A stretch of DNA of 64,000 bases from Arthrobacter luteolus NBRC 107841 (GCF_001552075.1 NZ_BCQM01000001.1:248001-312000); one strand, 5' to 3'. Shown: positions 18,264 to 28,076, numbered from the stretch's first letter. Notes: generated from the sequence alone by a model not told the origin. Translations and numbers: made by a program.

Positions 18264-18659
18264 TCACCGGGCCTCCCCTGGCTGCCTGCTCCCTGCCGCG
18301 GACTCGAGGCCGCGGCGCAGTCCGTCCAGGACTTCCCAGTCCGCGTCTGAAGGCTGCCAGCGGGCTTCCGTGATGCGGACGCGGTAGCCCGTCCCGTCCG
18401 CGGACGGCCTGCCGCGGACCGGCGTGTTTTCGGCCACATAGTGTTCCCAGGCGCGCCCGCCGTGACAGGCCGGCGGCTCACCGGAGGCCCGGATAACCCG
18501 CCACCAGGGAACGGCGTTTCCACTGCGTGCCAGCACGGCTCCGACCTGGCGTGGGCCGCCGGCGCCGAGAAGCTCGGCGATGTCTCCATAGGCAAGCACC
18601 TTGCCCGGCGCAATAAGCTCTGCTGCTGCCAGTACGGCTTCCTGATAGTCCTCCCGCAT
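18264..18659 (-). CDS. Alkyltransferase-like protein (MGMT family, no catalytic Cys)
   Basis: A 131-residue protein with the winged-helix DNA-binding domain of O6-alkylguanine-DNA alkyltransferase. The active-site PCHRV is replaced by PWWRV (Pro51-Val55), so Trp occupies the methyl-acceptor Cys position. Known ATL proteins with this change bind O6-alkylguanine without repairing it and recruit excision repair. ATG at 18659 is chosen because a TAGGCT -10 ends 6 nt upstream; an in-frame GTG lies 6 nt earlier. Sits directly before adnA, a sensible repair context. The last 40 residues diverge from ATL. Confidence 0.85.
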   Translation of the reverse strand: MREDYQEAVLAAAELIAPGKVLAYGDIAELLGAGGPRQVGAVLARSGNAVPWWRVIRASGEPPACHGGRAWEHYVAENTPVRGRPSADGTGYRVRITEARWQPSDADWEVLDGLRRGLESAAGSRQPGEAR

Positions 18660-18665
18660 ATGCAC

Positions 18666-18671
18666 AGCCTA
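18666..18671 (-). promoter_or_regulatory. -10 element, leaderless alkyltransferase-like mRNA
   Basis: TAGGCT on the minus strand ends 6 nt before the ATG at 18659. It could drive the whole ATL-adnA-adnB unit. Confidence 0.45.
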
Positions 18672-18716
18672 GCGGCGCCCCGGCGCGCTGAATCCGGAAT
18701 TGTCCGTGCCCGCGGG

Positions 18717-18722
18717 TACGTT
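18717..18722 (+). promoter_or_regulatory. -10 element, leaderless exonuclease mRNA
   Basis: TACGTT ends 7 nt before the ATG at 18730, in the 70-bp gap shared with the alkyltransferase-like gene. Confidence 0.45.
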
Positions 18723-18729
18723 TGATGAC

Positions 18730-19746
18730 ATGTTGAGCTGGCACGAACTCCCCCGCGCATCCTTCGACCTGGAAACCACCGGACGGGATCCGCAGGAGGC
18801 GCGGATCGTCACGGCGTCGATCATCCTGGTGGACGCCGGAGGCAGCATCCTCAAGCACCACGAGTGGCTGGTTGACCCGGGCGTGGAAATTCCGGAGGAA
18901 GCCGCCGCCATTCACGGCATCAGCACCGAGCGTGCGCAGTCGGAGGGCATTCCCGCCCGGGATGGCATCGCGGAGATTATCCAGGTGCTGCAGGACACCT
19001 TCGCCGCCGGCGTGCCGGTGCTCGCGTTCAACGCCGCCTACGATTTCACGGTGCTGGCCCGGGAAGCGGAGCGCAGCGGACTGGCAGCACCCGTGCCGTT
19101 CCCCGTCATCGATCCCTTCATCATGGACAAGCAGGCGGACCGCTACCGCCGCGGGAAACGTACGCTCACCGCCATGGCCGAGCACTACGGCGTGGCCTTC
19201 GAGAATGCCCACACTTCCGCCGCGGATGTTATGGCCACGCTGGCCGTCGGCGCTGCGATGGCCGGCGCGTTTCCGGTCCTGGCCCAGGACGCCGCATCGC
19301 TCCACCAGCTCCAGATCGGCTGGGCAGCCGAACAGGCCGCAAGTTTCCAGTCCTACCTGCGCCGCCGCGATCCGGAAGCCGTGATTGACGGCACCTGGCC
19401 GGTCCGGGCAGGCTCCGCAGTTCCTGCCGAGCCCGCGCCGCTTCCCGCTGCCGTTCCGGATAGCACCGTCCCGGCGCCGGCCCTTGCCGCACCCGCCCAT
19501 CCGGTCCTGAAGCCGGAGCCCGCACCGGCAGCACAGGCCGCCCCGGCAGTCCCAGCAGCACAGGCAGTTCCGGCAGCACAGGCAGTTCCGGCAGCACAGG
19601 CAGTCCCGGCCGCGGAATTCACCGAGCCAGCCCTCTTTTCGCTGCCGGCAGAGACCGCGCCGGTTCCCGCCGGGATGCGGTTGGCCGAGGAACCGGACGG
19701 ACAGCTCGCCCTGGACCTGTCTGAAGGCAGCTTCGCCTCCGCCTAG
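18730..19746 (+). CDS. DEDDh 3'-5' exonuclease (DnaQ-like) with Ala/Pro tail
   Basis: A 338-residue protein. Residues 1-180 carry the DEDDh exonuclease motifs: FDLETTG (Exo I, Asp and Glu), VLAFNAAYDF (Exo II) and HTSAADV (Exo III, His and Asp). It resembles the stand-alone exonucleases and epsilon-type proofreaders of Actinobacteria. Residues after about 215 are a low-complexity Ala/Pro/Val tail with a tandem repeat, probably a flexible linker ending in a short hydrophobic patch. ATG 18730 is preferred over an in-frame start at 18700 because of the -10 spacing. Confidence 0.88.
   Translation: MLSWHELPRASFDLETTGRDPQEARIVTASIILVDAGGSILKHHEWLVDPGVEIPEEAAAIHGISTERAQSEGIPARDGIAEIIQVLQDTFAAGVPVLAFNAAYDFTVLAREAERSGLAAPVPFPVIDPFIMDKQADRYRRGKRTLTAMAEHYGVAFENAHTSAADVMATLAVGAAMAGAFPVLAQDAASLHQLQIGWAAEQAASFQSYLRRRDPEAVIDGTWPVRAGSAVPAEPAPLPAAVPDSTVPAPALAAPAHPVLKPEPAPAAQAAPAVPAAQAVPAAQAVPAAQAVPAAEFTEPALFSLPAETAPVPAGMRLAEEPDGQLALDLSEGSFASA
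19552..19605 (+). repeat. Three tandem 18-bp units inside the exonuclease tail
   Basis: Units at 19552-19569, 19570-19587 and 19588-19605 differ by one base each and encode PAAQAV repeats. In-frame slippage would change tail length without disrupting the enzyme. Confidence 0.9.
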
Positions 19747-19979
19747 CCGGGTCTGACGGATTTCCGGCTATGGGTCGTACCCGCGTAACATTAGATACTT
19801 GACGCAGTGTCAGGCGCTGATGGCGCCCGGGCGCAGCCTGTCCGCTCCTCGGGAGCCGGTGGTGCGCCCCGTGTCACGTGATTGGCAGGCACTCCTCCAC
19901 AGGGCCCGGCCTGCGGCGTGCCGCCGCGATCGCCCTGCTCCTGCCACGCATGTTCCAGACGACGCAGACACGAGGATGA

Positions 19980-20960
19980 ATGATCACAGTTACCGACCTG
20001 CGAAAGGTCTACCGCCAGGGCACCCGGGAAGTAGTCGCCCTGGACGGTGTCAGCATGAGCGTGCCCAAGGGCTCCATCCACGGCATCATCGGACACTCCG
20101 GTGCCGGGAAGTCGACCCTGGTCCGCTGCCTCACGCTGCTTGACCGCCCGTCGTCGGGAACTGTCACAATCGACGGCCGGGAGCTGACGAATGTGAAGGA
20201 TTCTGAGATCCGGCTGGCCCGCCGCCGGATCGGGATGGTGTTCCAGCACGCAAACCTGATGGATTCCCGCACGGCCGCTGCCAACATCGCGCATCCTCTG
20301 GAGCTGGTGGGTACACCGAAGCGGGACATCGACGCCCGCGTGGCTGAGCTGCTGGCCCTGGTTGGACTGGACCAGTTCGCCGAGGCCTACCCCGCCCAGC
20401 TCTCCGGTGGCCAGAAGCAGCGTGTTGGCATCGCCCGCGCCCTCGCAGCCCACCCCGATGTGCTGCTCTGCGACGAGCCGACGTCGGCCCTTGACCCGCG
20501 GACCACGGATGAAATCCTGGACCTCATCTCGGAGCTCTCTGAACGGCTCGGCCTGACGGTGCTGATCATCACGCACGAAATGAACGTTGTGAAGCGGATC
20601 TGCGACTCGGTTTCCCTGCTGGAAGCCGGGCGCGTGGTTGAACACGGTCCGCTGCGGGAGGTCGCGTCCCATCTGGGCGGCCGCCTCGCGAAGGCCCTGA
20701 TCCCGCTTCCGCCGACTCCCCCGGTTGCCGGTGGCCCGGTGGTGGAACTGCTGATGGTCGGCGAACATGCGACAGAGCCTGTCCTGTCCGGGCTGACCAG
20801 ACGCTTCGACACGGACGTTAATGTACTCGCCGGCAGTGTGGAAACCCTCGCCGGCCAGCGCTTCGGACGCCTGCGGGTCCAGCTGGACGCGAGCACGGAT
20901 ATGGAAGCGGTCAGAACCTACCTGGCTTCCCAGGGAGTCACAGTGGAGGTCGCGGCATGA
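19980..20960 (+). CDS. metN: Methionine ABC transporter ATP-binding protein MetN
   Basis: A 326-residue importer ATPase. Walker A GHSGAGKS near 38-45, signature LSGGQKQR, Walker [12 protein letters not shown] and switch THEMNVV are all present. The C-terminal NIL/ACT-like domain (about 250-326) is the methionine-sensing inhibitory domain of MetN. GAGGA ribosome site. Its stop overlaps metI (ATGA). The 233-bp region upstream shows no recognisable SAM riboswitch. Confidence 0.95.
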   Translation: MITVTDLRKVYRQGTREVVALDGVSMSVPKGSIHGIIGHSGAGKSTLVRCLTLLDRPSSGTVTIDGRELTNVKDSEIRLARRRIGMVFQHANLMDSRTAAANIAHPLELVGTPKRDIDARVAELLALVGLDQFAEAYPAQLSGGQKQRVGIARALAAHPDVLLCDEPTSALDPRTTDEILDLISELSERLGLTVLIITHEMNVVKRICDSVSLLEAGRVVEHGPLREVASHLGGRLAKALIPLPPTPPVAGGPVVELLMVGEHATEPVLSGLTRRFDTDVNVLAGSVETLAGQRFGRLRVQLDASTDMEAVRTYLASQGVTVEVAA

Positions 20961-21751
20961 ATTTCTTCGAAGAGCTGGCCAACAACCCCGGCATTACCAA
21001 GGCGCTCCCGGAAGCGGTCACCGACACCCTGCTGATGGTGGGTGTCTCCGGTTTCTTCACCCTGCTGATCGGGCTGCCGCTGGGAATCTTCCTGCACACC
21101 AGTGCTCCCGGCGGGCTCCGGCCGATGCCGGTGACCAACCGGATCCTCTCCGACGTGATTGTGAACATCACCCGGTCCATCCCGTTTGCGATCCTGATGG
21201 TGATCCTCATTCCGTTCTCACGGATGGTCACAGGTTCCTCGATCGGGCCGCTGGCGGCCTGCGTTCCGCTGAGCATCGGCACCATTCCGTTCTTCGCGCG
21301 CCTGGTGGAAACCGCGCTCCGCGACGTGGCCGGAGGGAAGATCGATGCTGCCCTGGTGATGGGTTCGACCCGCATGCAGGTTATCCGCAAGGTCCTTATG
21401 CCGGAGGCACTGCCGGGACTCGTCGCCGCACTGACCACAACCCTGGTCACCCTGGTCGGATACTCGGCCATGGCCGGCATCATCGGCGGTGGCGGCCTGG
21501 GACGCCTGGCCTACAACTACGGCGTCCAGCGCTTCGACACCACGGTGATGGTTGTCACGATCGTCATCATTGTGGCGATAGTCCAGATCATCCAGCTGGC
21601 CGGCGATTTCGCTGCCCGGCGGGTGGATCACCGCTCCGCAGCGGGCAACCGCCGCAGGCGCACGGGCACTGCCGCTGCCGCCGCACCTGCGCCAGGCACG
21701 GCCGCCCCGGGCACCGAAGAGCTGAAGAACGACGCGCGGAGCCGGGCCTAA
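20957..21751 (+). CDS. metI: Methionine ABC transporter permease MetI
   Basis: A 264-residue protein with five hydrophobic segments and the permease EAA loop EALPGLVAALTTTLVTLVG, as in MetI. The C-terminal 45 residues are a charged, Ala-rich extension beyond the usual 217-residue length. Overlaps metN by 4 bp and is followed after 127 bp by metQ. Confidence 0.94.
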   Translation: MNFFEELANNPGITKALPEAVTDTLLMVGVSGFFTLLIGLPLGIFLHTSAPGGLRPMPVTNRILSDVIVNITRSIPFAILMVILIPFSRMVTGSSIGPLAACVPLSIGTIPFFARLVETALRDVAGGKIDAALVMGSTRMQVIRKVLMPEALPGLVAALTTTLVTLVGYSAMAGIIGGGGLGRLAYNYGVQRFDTTVMVVTIVIIVAIVQIIQLAGDFAARRVDHRSAAGNRRRRTGTAAAAAPAPGTAAPGTEELKNDARSRA

Positions 21752-21780
21752 ACCCTGCGGCCCCTCAAACTTCCCGGCGC

Positions 21781-21855
21781 CCGCACGAAGGTGCGGACCG
21801 GGGACTGCAGCCAGTAGCCGCTAGCTGCATAACAGCCGGCCGGTTCACCCGGCCG
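21781..21855 (+). other. Two hairpins in the metI-metQ gap
   Basis: CCGCAC/GTGCGG with a GAAG loop (21781-21796) and CGGCCGG/CCGGCCG with a 5-nt loop (21837-21855). The second ends just before the metQ ribosome site. They may stabilise the metQ end of the transcript so the binding protein is made in excess. Confidence 0.5.
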
Positions 21856-21878
21856 ACACTTGAAAGGAAACGCATCCG

Positions 21879-22718
21879 ATGCGGAAAGCAATTTCACTCG
21901 TGGCCACCGGCGTGGCCGCGGCTCTGGCGCTGACGGCTTGCGGGGGTTCCGAATCCTCCTCCAGCGCTGTGGAGAGCCTCGATCCCGCCAACCCGGTCAC
22001 GCTGACTGTGGGTGCCAGCCCCCAGCCGCACGCCGTCATCCTGGAGTACGTCGCCGAGAACCTCGCCGCGGACGCCGGGCTCGAACTCGAGGTTGTGCCG
22101 TTCGACGACTACGTGACTCCTAACATTTCACTGGACGACGGCTCGATTGATGCCAACTACTTCCAGCACCTCTCCTACCTCGAGGCCCAGATCGCGGACC
22201 AGGGCTACGATTTCGAGCACGGCGAGGGAATCCACATCGAGCCCTACGCCGTCTTCAGCGAAAAGCACCAGGATATCTCCGAGGTTGCTGACGGCGGCCG
22301 CGTGGCCATCACCAACGATCCGTCCAACCAGTCGCGGGCCCTGGCCCTGCTGGAAGAAGCCGGTCTCCTGAAGGACATCGAGGAGGACGCCTCGGTGATC
22401 TCCCTGACCGATGAGCAGAACCCGAAGAACCTGGACTTCGTGGAAAACCAGGCCGAGCTTCTGGTCAACGATCTTTCCGATCCCACCGTGGATCTGGCGA
22501 TCATCAACGGCAACTACATCCTGGATGCCGGGCTGAACACCGATGATGCGCTCCTGGTGGAGTCGCTCGATGCCAACCCGTACGCCAACCTCCTGGTCTG
22601 GAAGGCCGGGAACAAGGACGCACGGATCGAGAAACTCGACGAGCTCCTGCACTCCCCTGAGGTCAAGGCCTTTATCGAAGAGCAGTGGCCGAACGGTGAC
22701 GTCACCGCAGCCTTCTAA
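21879..22718 (+). CDS. metQ: Methionine-binding lipoprotein MetQ
   Basis: A 279-residue NlpA/MetQ family substrate-binding lipoprotein. The signal peptide ends in the lipobox LTAC (Cys21), so the mature protein is anchored on the outer face of the membrane. VGASPQPHAVIL and DANYFQHLSYL are family motifs. AAAGGAAA ribosome site. Ends at a strong terminator, closing the metNIQ operon. Confidence 0.95.
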   Translation: MRKAISLVATGVAAALALTACGGSESSSSAVESLDPANPVTLTVGASPQPHAVILEYVAENLAADAGLELEVVPFDDYVTPNISLDDGSIDANYFQHLSYLEAQIADQGYDFEHGEGIHIEPYAVFSEKHQDISEVADGGRVAITNDPSNQSRALALLEEAGLLKDIEEDASVISLTDEQNPKNLDFVENQAELLVNDLSDPTVDLAIINGNYILDAGLNTDDALLVESLDANPYANLLVWKAGNKDARIEKLDELLHSPEVKAFIEEQWPNGDVTAAF

Positions 22719-22736
22719 GACTGCCTGGCCCAGCAG

Positions 22737-22775
22737 CATGCCCCGCACCCCTTAGGGTGCGGGGCATGTTCTTTT
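22737..22775 (+). terminator. Rho-independent terminator of metNIQ
   Basis: A perfect 14-bp stem (22737-22750 with 22755-22768), a CTTA loop, then TTCTTTT. Confidence 0.93.
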
Positions 22776-22866
22776 GCGGCGCAGAGCGACGTACCCTAGC
22801 CGTACCGGCCAGGGAGATCCGCGGGACTGCAGCACTGCGTCACCGCACCTCTCGAAGGGACCCGCG

Positions 22867-23823
22867 ATGCCAGCTATCGAGACCCATGAGCTCTCCAAAC
22901 GGTATGGGAGCACCACTGCCGTCGTCTCGCTGGACCTCAGCGTCGAGCCCGGGACGGTCTTCGGTTTGATCGGACCCAACGGATCGGGAAAGACCACAAC
23001 GCTGCGGATGCTGCTCGACATCATCCGTCCGACGTCAGGGGCAGCGCTGGTTCTGGGATTGTCCCCGCGTACCGGCGGGGCGGCACTGCGCCGCCGGATC
23101 GGTTTTATCCCGGGCGATCTTCGGCTGGAGGGCCGGATCCGCGGCAGGACCCTGCTGCGGCACTTCGCTGACATCAGCTCCCCGGTCCCGGCGGAAAAGA
23201 TCGATCTGCTCGCTGAACGCCTCGGCCTGGATCTGTCCCGCCCCGTCTCCGCACTCTCCAAAGGCAACCGCCAGAAACTTGGACTGGTCCAAGCCTTTAT
23301 GCACGACCCTGACCTGCTGATTCTCGACGAACCGACCAGCGGCCTCGATCCGCTGATCCAGCAGGAATTCCTTGCCATGGTGCGCGAGGCGCGGACCGCC
23401 GGCCGCACGGTACTGCTCAGTTCCCACGTGCTCAGCGAAATCCAGCAGACCGCCGACATGGTGGCGGTGCTCTCCCAGGGGCGTGTTGTCGCGCAGGGAG
23501 ACGTCGCCTCCCTGCGGCTCAATAACCTGCGGCATGTCCGGGCCTCCGTTACCGGAGCTGAACCGGACCGGCTGCAGGGCGAACTTGAACTCTCCGCCGG
23601 TCTCACGGGCACGGTCACAGCGCAGGGAGATACCGTGCATGTGCAGGGCACTCTCGAAGGCGGCGTGGATCCTTTCCTGAAGGTGCTGGCCAGGTATCAG
23701 GTTGTGGACCTGGCGGTGGAGGAGCCTGATCTGGAGGAATCCGTGCTCAGCCTCTACGGGCGGGCTGCGGAGGTTCCACAGGCCGGCAAAGGAACGGCAG
23801 GTAAAGGGCGGGCAGCGCCGTGA
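22867..23823 (+). CDS. ABC exporter ATP-binding protein
   Basis: A 318-residue ATPase. Walker A GPNGSGKT near 38-45, Walker B LLILDEPTSGLD and switch SSHVLSEI are present; the signature reads LSKGNRQKL. The C-terminal 90 residues form an extra domain typical of ABC-2 drug or polyketide exporters. ATG at 22867 follows GAAGGGA. The stop overlaps the permease start (GTGA). Substrate is not evident; a role in export of lipids or antibiotics is inference. Confidence 0.92.
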   Translation: MPAIETHELSKRYGSTTAVVSLDLSVEPGTVFGLIGPNGSGKTTTLRMLLDIIRPTSGAALVLGLSPRTGGAALRRRIGFIPGDLRLEGRIRGRTLLRHFADISSPVPAEKIDLLAERLGLDLSRPVSALSKGNRQKLGLVQAFMHDPDLLILDEPTSGLDPLIQQEFLAMVREARTAGRTVLLSSHVLSEIQQTADMVAVLSQGRVVAQGDVASLRLNNLRHVRASVTGAEPDRLQGELELSAGLTGTVTAQGDTVHVQGTLEGGVDPFLKVLARYQVVDLAVEEPDLEESVLSLYGRAAEVPQAGKGTAGKGRAAP

Positions 23824-24638
23824 GCGCCGGGACTGCGGTCGCTCCCCGCCCGCTGCCCGTCTTCCGGCGTGCAGTAACGGATACCTGGCGTTCAACCCTC
23901 GTCTGGACGCTGGCCCTGACCGCGGCCCTGCTGCTGTATCTGCCGCTGTACCCGTCCATGAACGGGGCGGACATGCGGAACCTGATCGAGGGGCTGCCGC
24001 CGGAACTGGTCAGCGCCCTGGGTTATGCCGACATTTTCTCCGGACCGGGCTACGTCCAGGGAGCGTTCTTCGGACTCCTTGGTTTTGTCTTCATCACCAT
24101 TGCGGCGGTCACCTGGGGGTCGACGGCGATAGCCGGTGCCGAGGAGTCGGGCCGCCTGGAGCTGGTTCTGTCCCACGGGGTGGGACGGGCGCAATACGCC
24201 CTGGAATCCGCGCTCGGCCTGTTCACCCGGCTGCTCTGGTTCGCGGTATACACCACAGCCGTCATCCTGATCCTCAACGGTCCTTCCCAGCTGGGACTGG
24301 AGCCGGTGGACCTCCTTGCCGTGGAAGCAGCTTGGCTTGGCCTGGGCTTCCTCGCCGGAAGCCTCGCCCTTGCCGCTGGCGCGGCCACGGGCCGCCGCTC
24401 GGTGGCACTGGGTGCAGGGGCCGCCGCCGCGGCGTACGGATACGTGTTGAATGCCCTGGCCAACCAGGACGCTGACCTGGCCTGGCTCAGGGATATTTCC
24501 CCCTACTCCTGGGCGTACCGGAATGCGCCCCTGGCGGAGGGATTCGATGTGCCAGGGCTGGCGCTTCTGGCCGCAGCCGGCGCCGTGTTGACAGCGGCGG
24601 CTGCCGCGGCACTGCGCCGGCGGGACATCCTGGGGTAG
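23820..24638 (+). CDS. ABC-2 permease partner of the exporter
   Basis: A 272-residue protein with about six transmembrane segments. An N-terminal cytoplasmic stretch precedes the first (about 25-42), and the end RRRDIL is typical of ABC-2 permeases. It has about half the length of the 12-TM polyketide exporters, so a homodimer is likely. GTG start within the ATPase stop codon. Confidence 0.87.
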   Translation: MSAGTAVAPRPLPVFRRAVTDTWRSTLVWTLALTAALLLYLPLYPSMNGADMRNLIEGLPPELVSALGYADIFSGPGYVQGAFFGLLGFVFITIAAVTWGSTAIAGAEESGRLELVLSHGVGRAQYALESALGLFTRLLWFAVYTTAVILILNGPSQLGLEPVDLLAVEAAWLGLGFLAGSLALAAGAATGRRSVALGAGAAAAAYGYVLNALANQDADLAWLRDISPYSWAYRNAPLAEGFDVPGLALLAAAGAVLTAAAAAALRRRDILG

Positions 24639-24675
24639 CTCCGACCCGGTCCGGCGGCCGGGCCGTAAACGGCAG

Positions 24676-24703
24676 CGGCCAGGCTCCCGGGGGAACCTGG
24701 CCG
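24676..24703. terminator. Hairpin between convergent permease and hemL genes
   Basis: CGGCCAGG and TCCC (24676-24688) pair with GGGA and CCTGGCCG (24691-24703) around one C/A mismatch. No T-run, so termination in either direction is probable but not certain. Confidence 0.55.
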
Positions 24704-24722
24704 GCACTGTGGAGCCGCTGCT

Positions 24723-24818
24723 GCTTCGCCGCGTTAGCGCGGCTTCACAGCGTTACCCGGGCCGCACAGCGTTACCCGGGCTTCGCAGGGTTACCCGGGC
24801 TTCCGCAGTGTTATTCGG
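24723..24818. repeat. Five tandem 19-20 bp units covering the hemL stop codon
   Basis: Units at 24723-24741, 24742-24760, 24761-24779, 24780-24798 (19 bp each) and 24799-24818 (20 bp). On the minus strand each contains TAA at the same place. The last unit includes the real hemL stop (24811-24813), so the gene's final codons have been duplicated downstream. Confidence 0.85.
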
Positions 24819-26130
24819 GCTTCGCCGAAGCCGCTGCCTTGGCAGCTGCCGGCAGCGCAGCGAGGATCCGGTCCATGGCGGCGTCGTCGTGCGCACCGGA
24901 GAGGAACCACGCTTCGAAGACCGACGGCGGCAGGTAGACCCCGGAGTCCAGCATGGAGTGGAAGAACGGTTTGAACCGGAACGCCTCCTGGGCCAGCGCA
25001 TCGGCATAGTTGTGCACACCGTGCTCCGCGGTGCCGAAGGCGATGCTGAACAGGTTGCCGGCCCGCTGGATACTGTGATTCACGCCTTCAGCCACGAAGG
25101 CATCGGAGACGGCCTGGGAGAGCTGGGCCGAACGCGCGTCGATGTTCGCGTATACCTCGGGCGTTGCCGCGGTGAGGGTGGCAACACCGGCGGCCATGGC
25201 GATCGGGTTACCGGACAGGGTGCCTGCCTGGTAGACCGGTCCAAGCGGTGCCAGGTAGTCCATGACCTCGGCGCGTCCGCCCAAGGCTGCCACCGGCATC
25301 CCACCGCCAATGACCTTGCCGAAGGTGTACAGGTCCGGCGTCCAGCCTTCCTTCGCACCGGTCAGGCCCCAGTATCCGGCCGGCGAGGTGCGGAAGCCGG
25401 TGAGTACCTCGTCCAGGATCAGCAGCGCACCGTGGGCGGTGGTGATGCGGGACAGGGCTGCGTTGAAGCCTTCCGCCGGGGTAACCACGCCCATGTTGGC
25501 CGGAGCTGCCTCAGTAATCACGGCGGCGATGTTCGCGCCGTGCTCGGCGAACGCTGCCTCCACGGCAGCTGCGTCGTTGTACGGAAGCACCAGTGTCTCC
25601 GCGGCGGTCGCTTCAGTGACGCCGGCGGATCCGGGCAGCGCCAGGGTGGCTACGCCGGACCCGGCGGATGCCAGCAGGCCGTCCAGATGGCCGTGGTAGC
25701 AGCCGGCAAATTTGATCACCAGGTTGCGGCCGGTGAAACCACGTGCCAGACGCACTGCCGTCATGGTGGCTTCCGTCCCGGTGGAGACCATACGCAGGCG
25801 TTCCACGGGCTTTACCCGGTCCATCACCAGGGCCGCAAGATCAGCTTCTGCCGGGGTCGAGGCACCGAAGGAGAGTCCCCGGTCCACCGCAGCATGAACG
25901 GCAGCCAGGACATCGGGGTGTGCGTGGCCCACCAGCGCCGGCCCCCACGAGCAGACCAGGTCCACGTATTCACGGCCCTCGGAGTCCGTCACGTACGGGC
26001 CCTTGGCCGAAACCAGGAAGCGCGGGGTTCCGCCCACGGATCCGAAAGCGCGCACGGGCGAGTTGACGCCGCCGGGCATCAGGGCACGGGCGCGGTCGTA
26101 GAGCTCTTCGGAGGAGACTGTCTGGGTCAT
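24811..26130 (-). CDS. hemL: Glutamate-1-semialdehyde 2,1-aminomutase
   Basis: A 439-residue PLP enzyme that converts glutamate-1-semialdehyde to 5-aminolevulinate, the second committed step of the C5 heme route. The cofactor Lys is in [12 protein letters not shown] (about Lys272), and [12 protein letters not shown] holds the PLP-ring Asp. The start shares one base with the hemB stop. Last gene of the minus-strand heme operon; its 3' end is tandemly duplicated. Confidence 0.97.
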   Translation of the reverse strand: MTQTVSSEELYDRARALMPGGVNSPVRAFGSVGGTPRFLVSAKGPYVTDSEGREYVDLVCSWGPALVGHAHPDVLAAVHAAVDRGLSFGASTPAEADLAALVMDRVKPVERLRMVSTGTEATMTAVRLARGFTGRNLVIKFAGCYHGHLDGLLASAGSGVATLALPGSAGVTEATAAETLVLPYNDAAAVEAAFAEHGANIAAVITEAAPANMGVVTPAEGFNAALSRITTAHGALLILDEVLTGFRTSPAGYWGLTGAKEGWTPDLYTFGKVIGGGMPVAALGGRAEVMDYLAPLGPVYQAGTLSGNPIAMAAGVATLTAATPEVYANIDARSAQLSQAVSDAFVAEGVNHSIQRAGNLFSIAFGTAEHGVHNYADALAQEAFRFKPFFHSMLDSGVYLPPSVFEAWFLSGAHDDAAMDRILAALPAAAKAAASAKPE

Positions 26131-27113
26131 TACTTGCTTTCTTTCAGCCAGGCGGCCAGCTCGGCAGCCCAGTACGTAAGGATGATGTTTGCGCCGGCAC
26201 GCTTAATGCCGAGGACGGATTCTTCAATGGCGCGGCGACGGTCAATCCAGCCGTTGGCGGCCGCAGCTTCGATCATCGCGTATTCGCCGGAGATCTGGTA
26301 CGCCGCGACGGGAACCGGAGACATGGCAGCAACGTCGGCCAGGATGTCCAGGTAGCTCATGGCGGGCTTCACCATCACCATGTCCGCGCCCTCTTCGAGG
26401 TCCAGTTCCACCTCGAGCAGCGCTTCGCGGCGGTTCGCAGCATCCATCTGATAGGTGCGGCGGTCACCCTTGAGCTGGGAATCCACGGCTTCGCGGAACG
26501 GCCCGTAGAAGGCTGAGGCGTATTTGGCCGCGTAGGCGATGACGGAGACGTCCTGGAAACCGGCGTCGTCCAGGGCCTGGCGGATCACGGCAACCTGGCC
26601 GTCCATCATGCCGGACGGGCCCAGCACGTGGGCACCGGCACGGGCCTGCTCCACAGCCATCCGGCCATAGATTTCGAGCGTGGTGTCGTTGTCGACCACC
26701 CCGTGCTCGTCCAGGACACCGCAGTGACCGTGATCGGTGAATTCATCAAGGCAGACATCACTCATGATCACCAGGTCATCGCCCACCTCGGCGCGGACAT
26801 CAGCGATGGCTTTGTTCAGGACCCCGTCCGGATCGGTGCCGGCGCTGCCGGCTGCGTCTCGGACTGCCGGAATGCCGAAGAGCATCATGCCGCCGACTCC
26901 CAGCTCCACGGCCTGGGCAGCGGCGCGCTTGAGGGTTTCGGTGGTGTGCTGGACGACGCCGGGCATGGAGCTGATGGGATTCGGCTCGGTGAGGCCCTCC
27001 CGGATGAAGGCCGGGAGCACGAGTTCGGCGGGATCAAGCCGGTATTCGGCGGTCATCCGGCGCATGGCCGGGGTGGTCCGCAGCCGGCGGGGGCGGTGCT
27101 GGGGGAAGCTCAT
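26130..27113 (-). CDS. hemB: Porphobilinogen synthase (5-aminolevulinate dehydratase)
   Basis: A 327-residue enzyme that condenses two 5-aminolevulinates. The Schiff-base lysines lie in [14 protein letters not shown] and [13 protein letters not shown]. The metal-site region reads [14 protein letters not shown], with Cys, Asp and His at the positions that distinguish zinc from magnesium types. Overlaps hemD by 4 bp and hemL by 1 bp. Confidence 0.97.
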   Translation of the reverse strand: MSFPQHRPRRLRTTPAMRRMTAEYRLDPAELVLPAFIREGLTEPNPISSMPGVVQHTTETLKRAAAQAVELGVGGMMLFGIPAVRDAAGSAGTDPDGVLNKAIADVRAEVGDDLVIMSDVCLDEFTDHGHCGVLDEHGVVDNDTTLEIYGRMAVEQARAGAHVLGPSGMMDGQVAVIRQALDDAGFQDVSVIAYAAKYASAFYGPFREAVDSQLKGDRRTYQMDAANRREALLEVELDLEEGADMVMVKPAMSYLDILADVAAMSPVPVAAYQISGEYAMIEAAAANGWIDRRRAIEESVLGIKRAGANIILTYWAAELAAWLKESK

Positions 27114-28054
27114 TGGGGCGTTCTGCCTTCCGGTCGAGGGGAATGGGAAATCCGGTGTGCAGCGAGGGCTGCTTCGACGGCGTCGGCTATTCCAGCCGGC
27201 GTTGGCGCGGAAGCGGTGGCTTCCGGCGGGTGGCCCAGGGACCGGAGCTGATGGGCGGTTGGATCCCCGATGGCGGCCAGCACCGCCGTGCCCGGCACCA
27301 GGGCGTCCCGGACGAACCGCCGGGCCGTGCTTGGCGAGGTGGCGACGACGGCGTGCGGTGCTGATGCGCCACCGGCTGCGGCAGCCACGGCGAACCGCCG
27401 GTACTGCGCCGGCGTCAGCTGAGCGGGTTCGGCGTTGCTGCCTGCGCCGGGCGCCGCGGCCCCGGGGTCCAGCCGCTGTTCTGCCGGCGCCGGGTAGTCG
27501 ACCGTCTGGTAGGCGGTGACCGCGGAAACCTCCCAGCCGGCGTCGGCCAGGGCGGTGCGCAGGAACGGGTCAGCGATGTCGGCCTGCGGCAGCAGCAGCC
27601 GGTTCCGTCCGGGTCCGGGCGCCGGCCAGGCTGCGGCGAGGCCGCGCGCGGACTGGTCCGCTTCCGGCACGAGGTCAGCGTTAATGCCCTCCCGGGACAG
27701 CGCCTGCCGGGTGCCTGCGCCGACGGCGGCTACCCGGGTCCCTGAGGTCAGTCCGGGCAGCGTCCGCCCGGTGTCTGCGGCAAACCGGTGCAGGGCCCGC
27801 ACGGTGGTTGCCGAGGTGAAGATGATCCAGTCGAAATTCCGCTCCCCGAGTTCCCGGAGCGCGGCGGACACCGGTTCGGTGTCCGCCGGCAGCTGGAAGT
27901 CGATCAGCGGGAGCAGATGGACCCGTGCTCCGCGCGCCTGCAGCTCCGCCGCCATGGGGGCCGCACGGTCCGGGGTCCGGAGCAGCACCACGTCGGTGCC
28001 GGAGAGAGTTCCTCCGGCCACGGGCGGTGCCGGCCTGGCGCGGTCGGTGGTCAT
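27110..28054 (-). CDS. hemD: Uroporphyrinogen-III synthase
   Basis: A 314-residue, poorly conserved two-domain enzyme that cyclises hydroxymethylbilane with D-ring inversion. The [12 protein letters not shown] segment and the C-terminal [12 protein letters not shown] segment mark the two alpha/beta domains. Longer than usual (about 250) because of Ala/Pro-rich insertions, mainly around residues 175-205. Lies between hemC (22-bp gap) and hemB (ATGA overlap). Confidence 0.92.
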   Translation of the reverse strand: MTTDRARPAPPVAGGTLSGTDVVLLRTPDRAAPMAAELQARGARVHLLPLIDFQLPADTEPVSAALRELGERNFDWIIFTSATTVRALHRFAADTGRTLPGLTSGTRVAAVGAGTRQALSREGINADLVPEADQSARGLAAAWPAPGPGRNRLLLPQADIADPFLRTALADAGWEVSAVTAYQTVDYPAPAEQRLDPGAAAPGAGSNAEPAQLTPAQYRRFAVAAAAGGASAPHAVVATSPSTARRFVRDALVPGTAVLAAIGDPTAHQLRSLGHPPEATASAPTPAGIADAVEAALAAHRISHSPRPEGRTPQ

Positions 28055-28076
28055 CGGGGCCAGCCTCAGCTCTTCA

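Noticed and set aside
19747-19979. Possible SAM riboswitch before metN
   Set aside because: I looked for SAM-I and SAM-IV core sequences and saw neither. Only unspecific GC-rich hairpins are present.
24723-24818. The tandem units near hemL as a CRISPR array
   Set aside because: Units are contiguous at 19-20 bp with no unique spacers, and no cas genes are in the window.
24709-26355. A 548-codon plus-strand frame opposite hemL
   Set aside because: The opposite strand encodes an unmistakable aminomutase with its PLP site; the plus frame has no family match.
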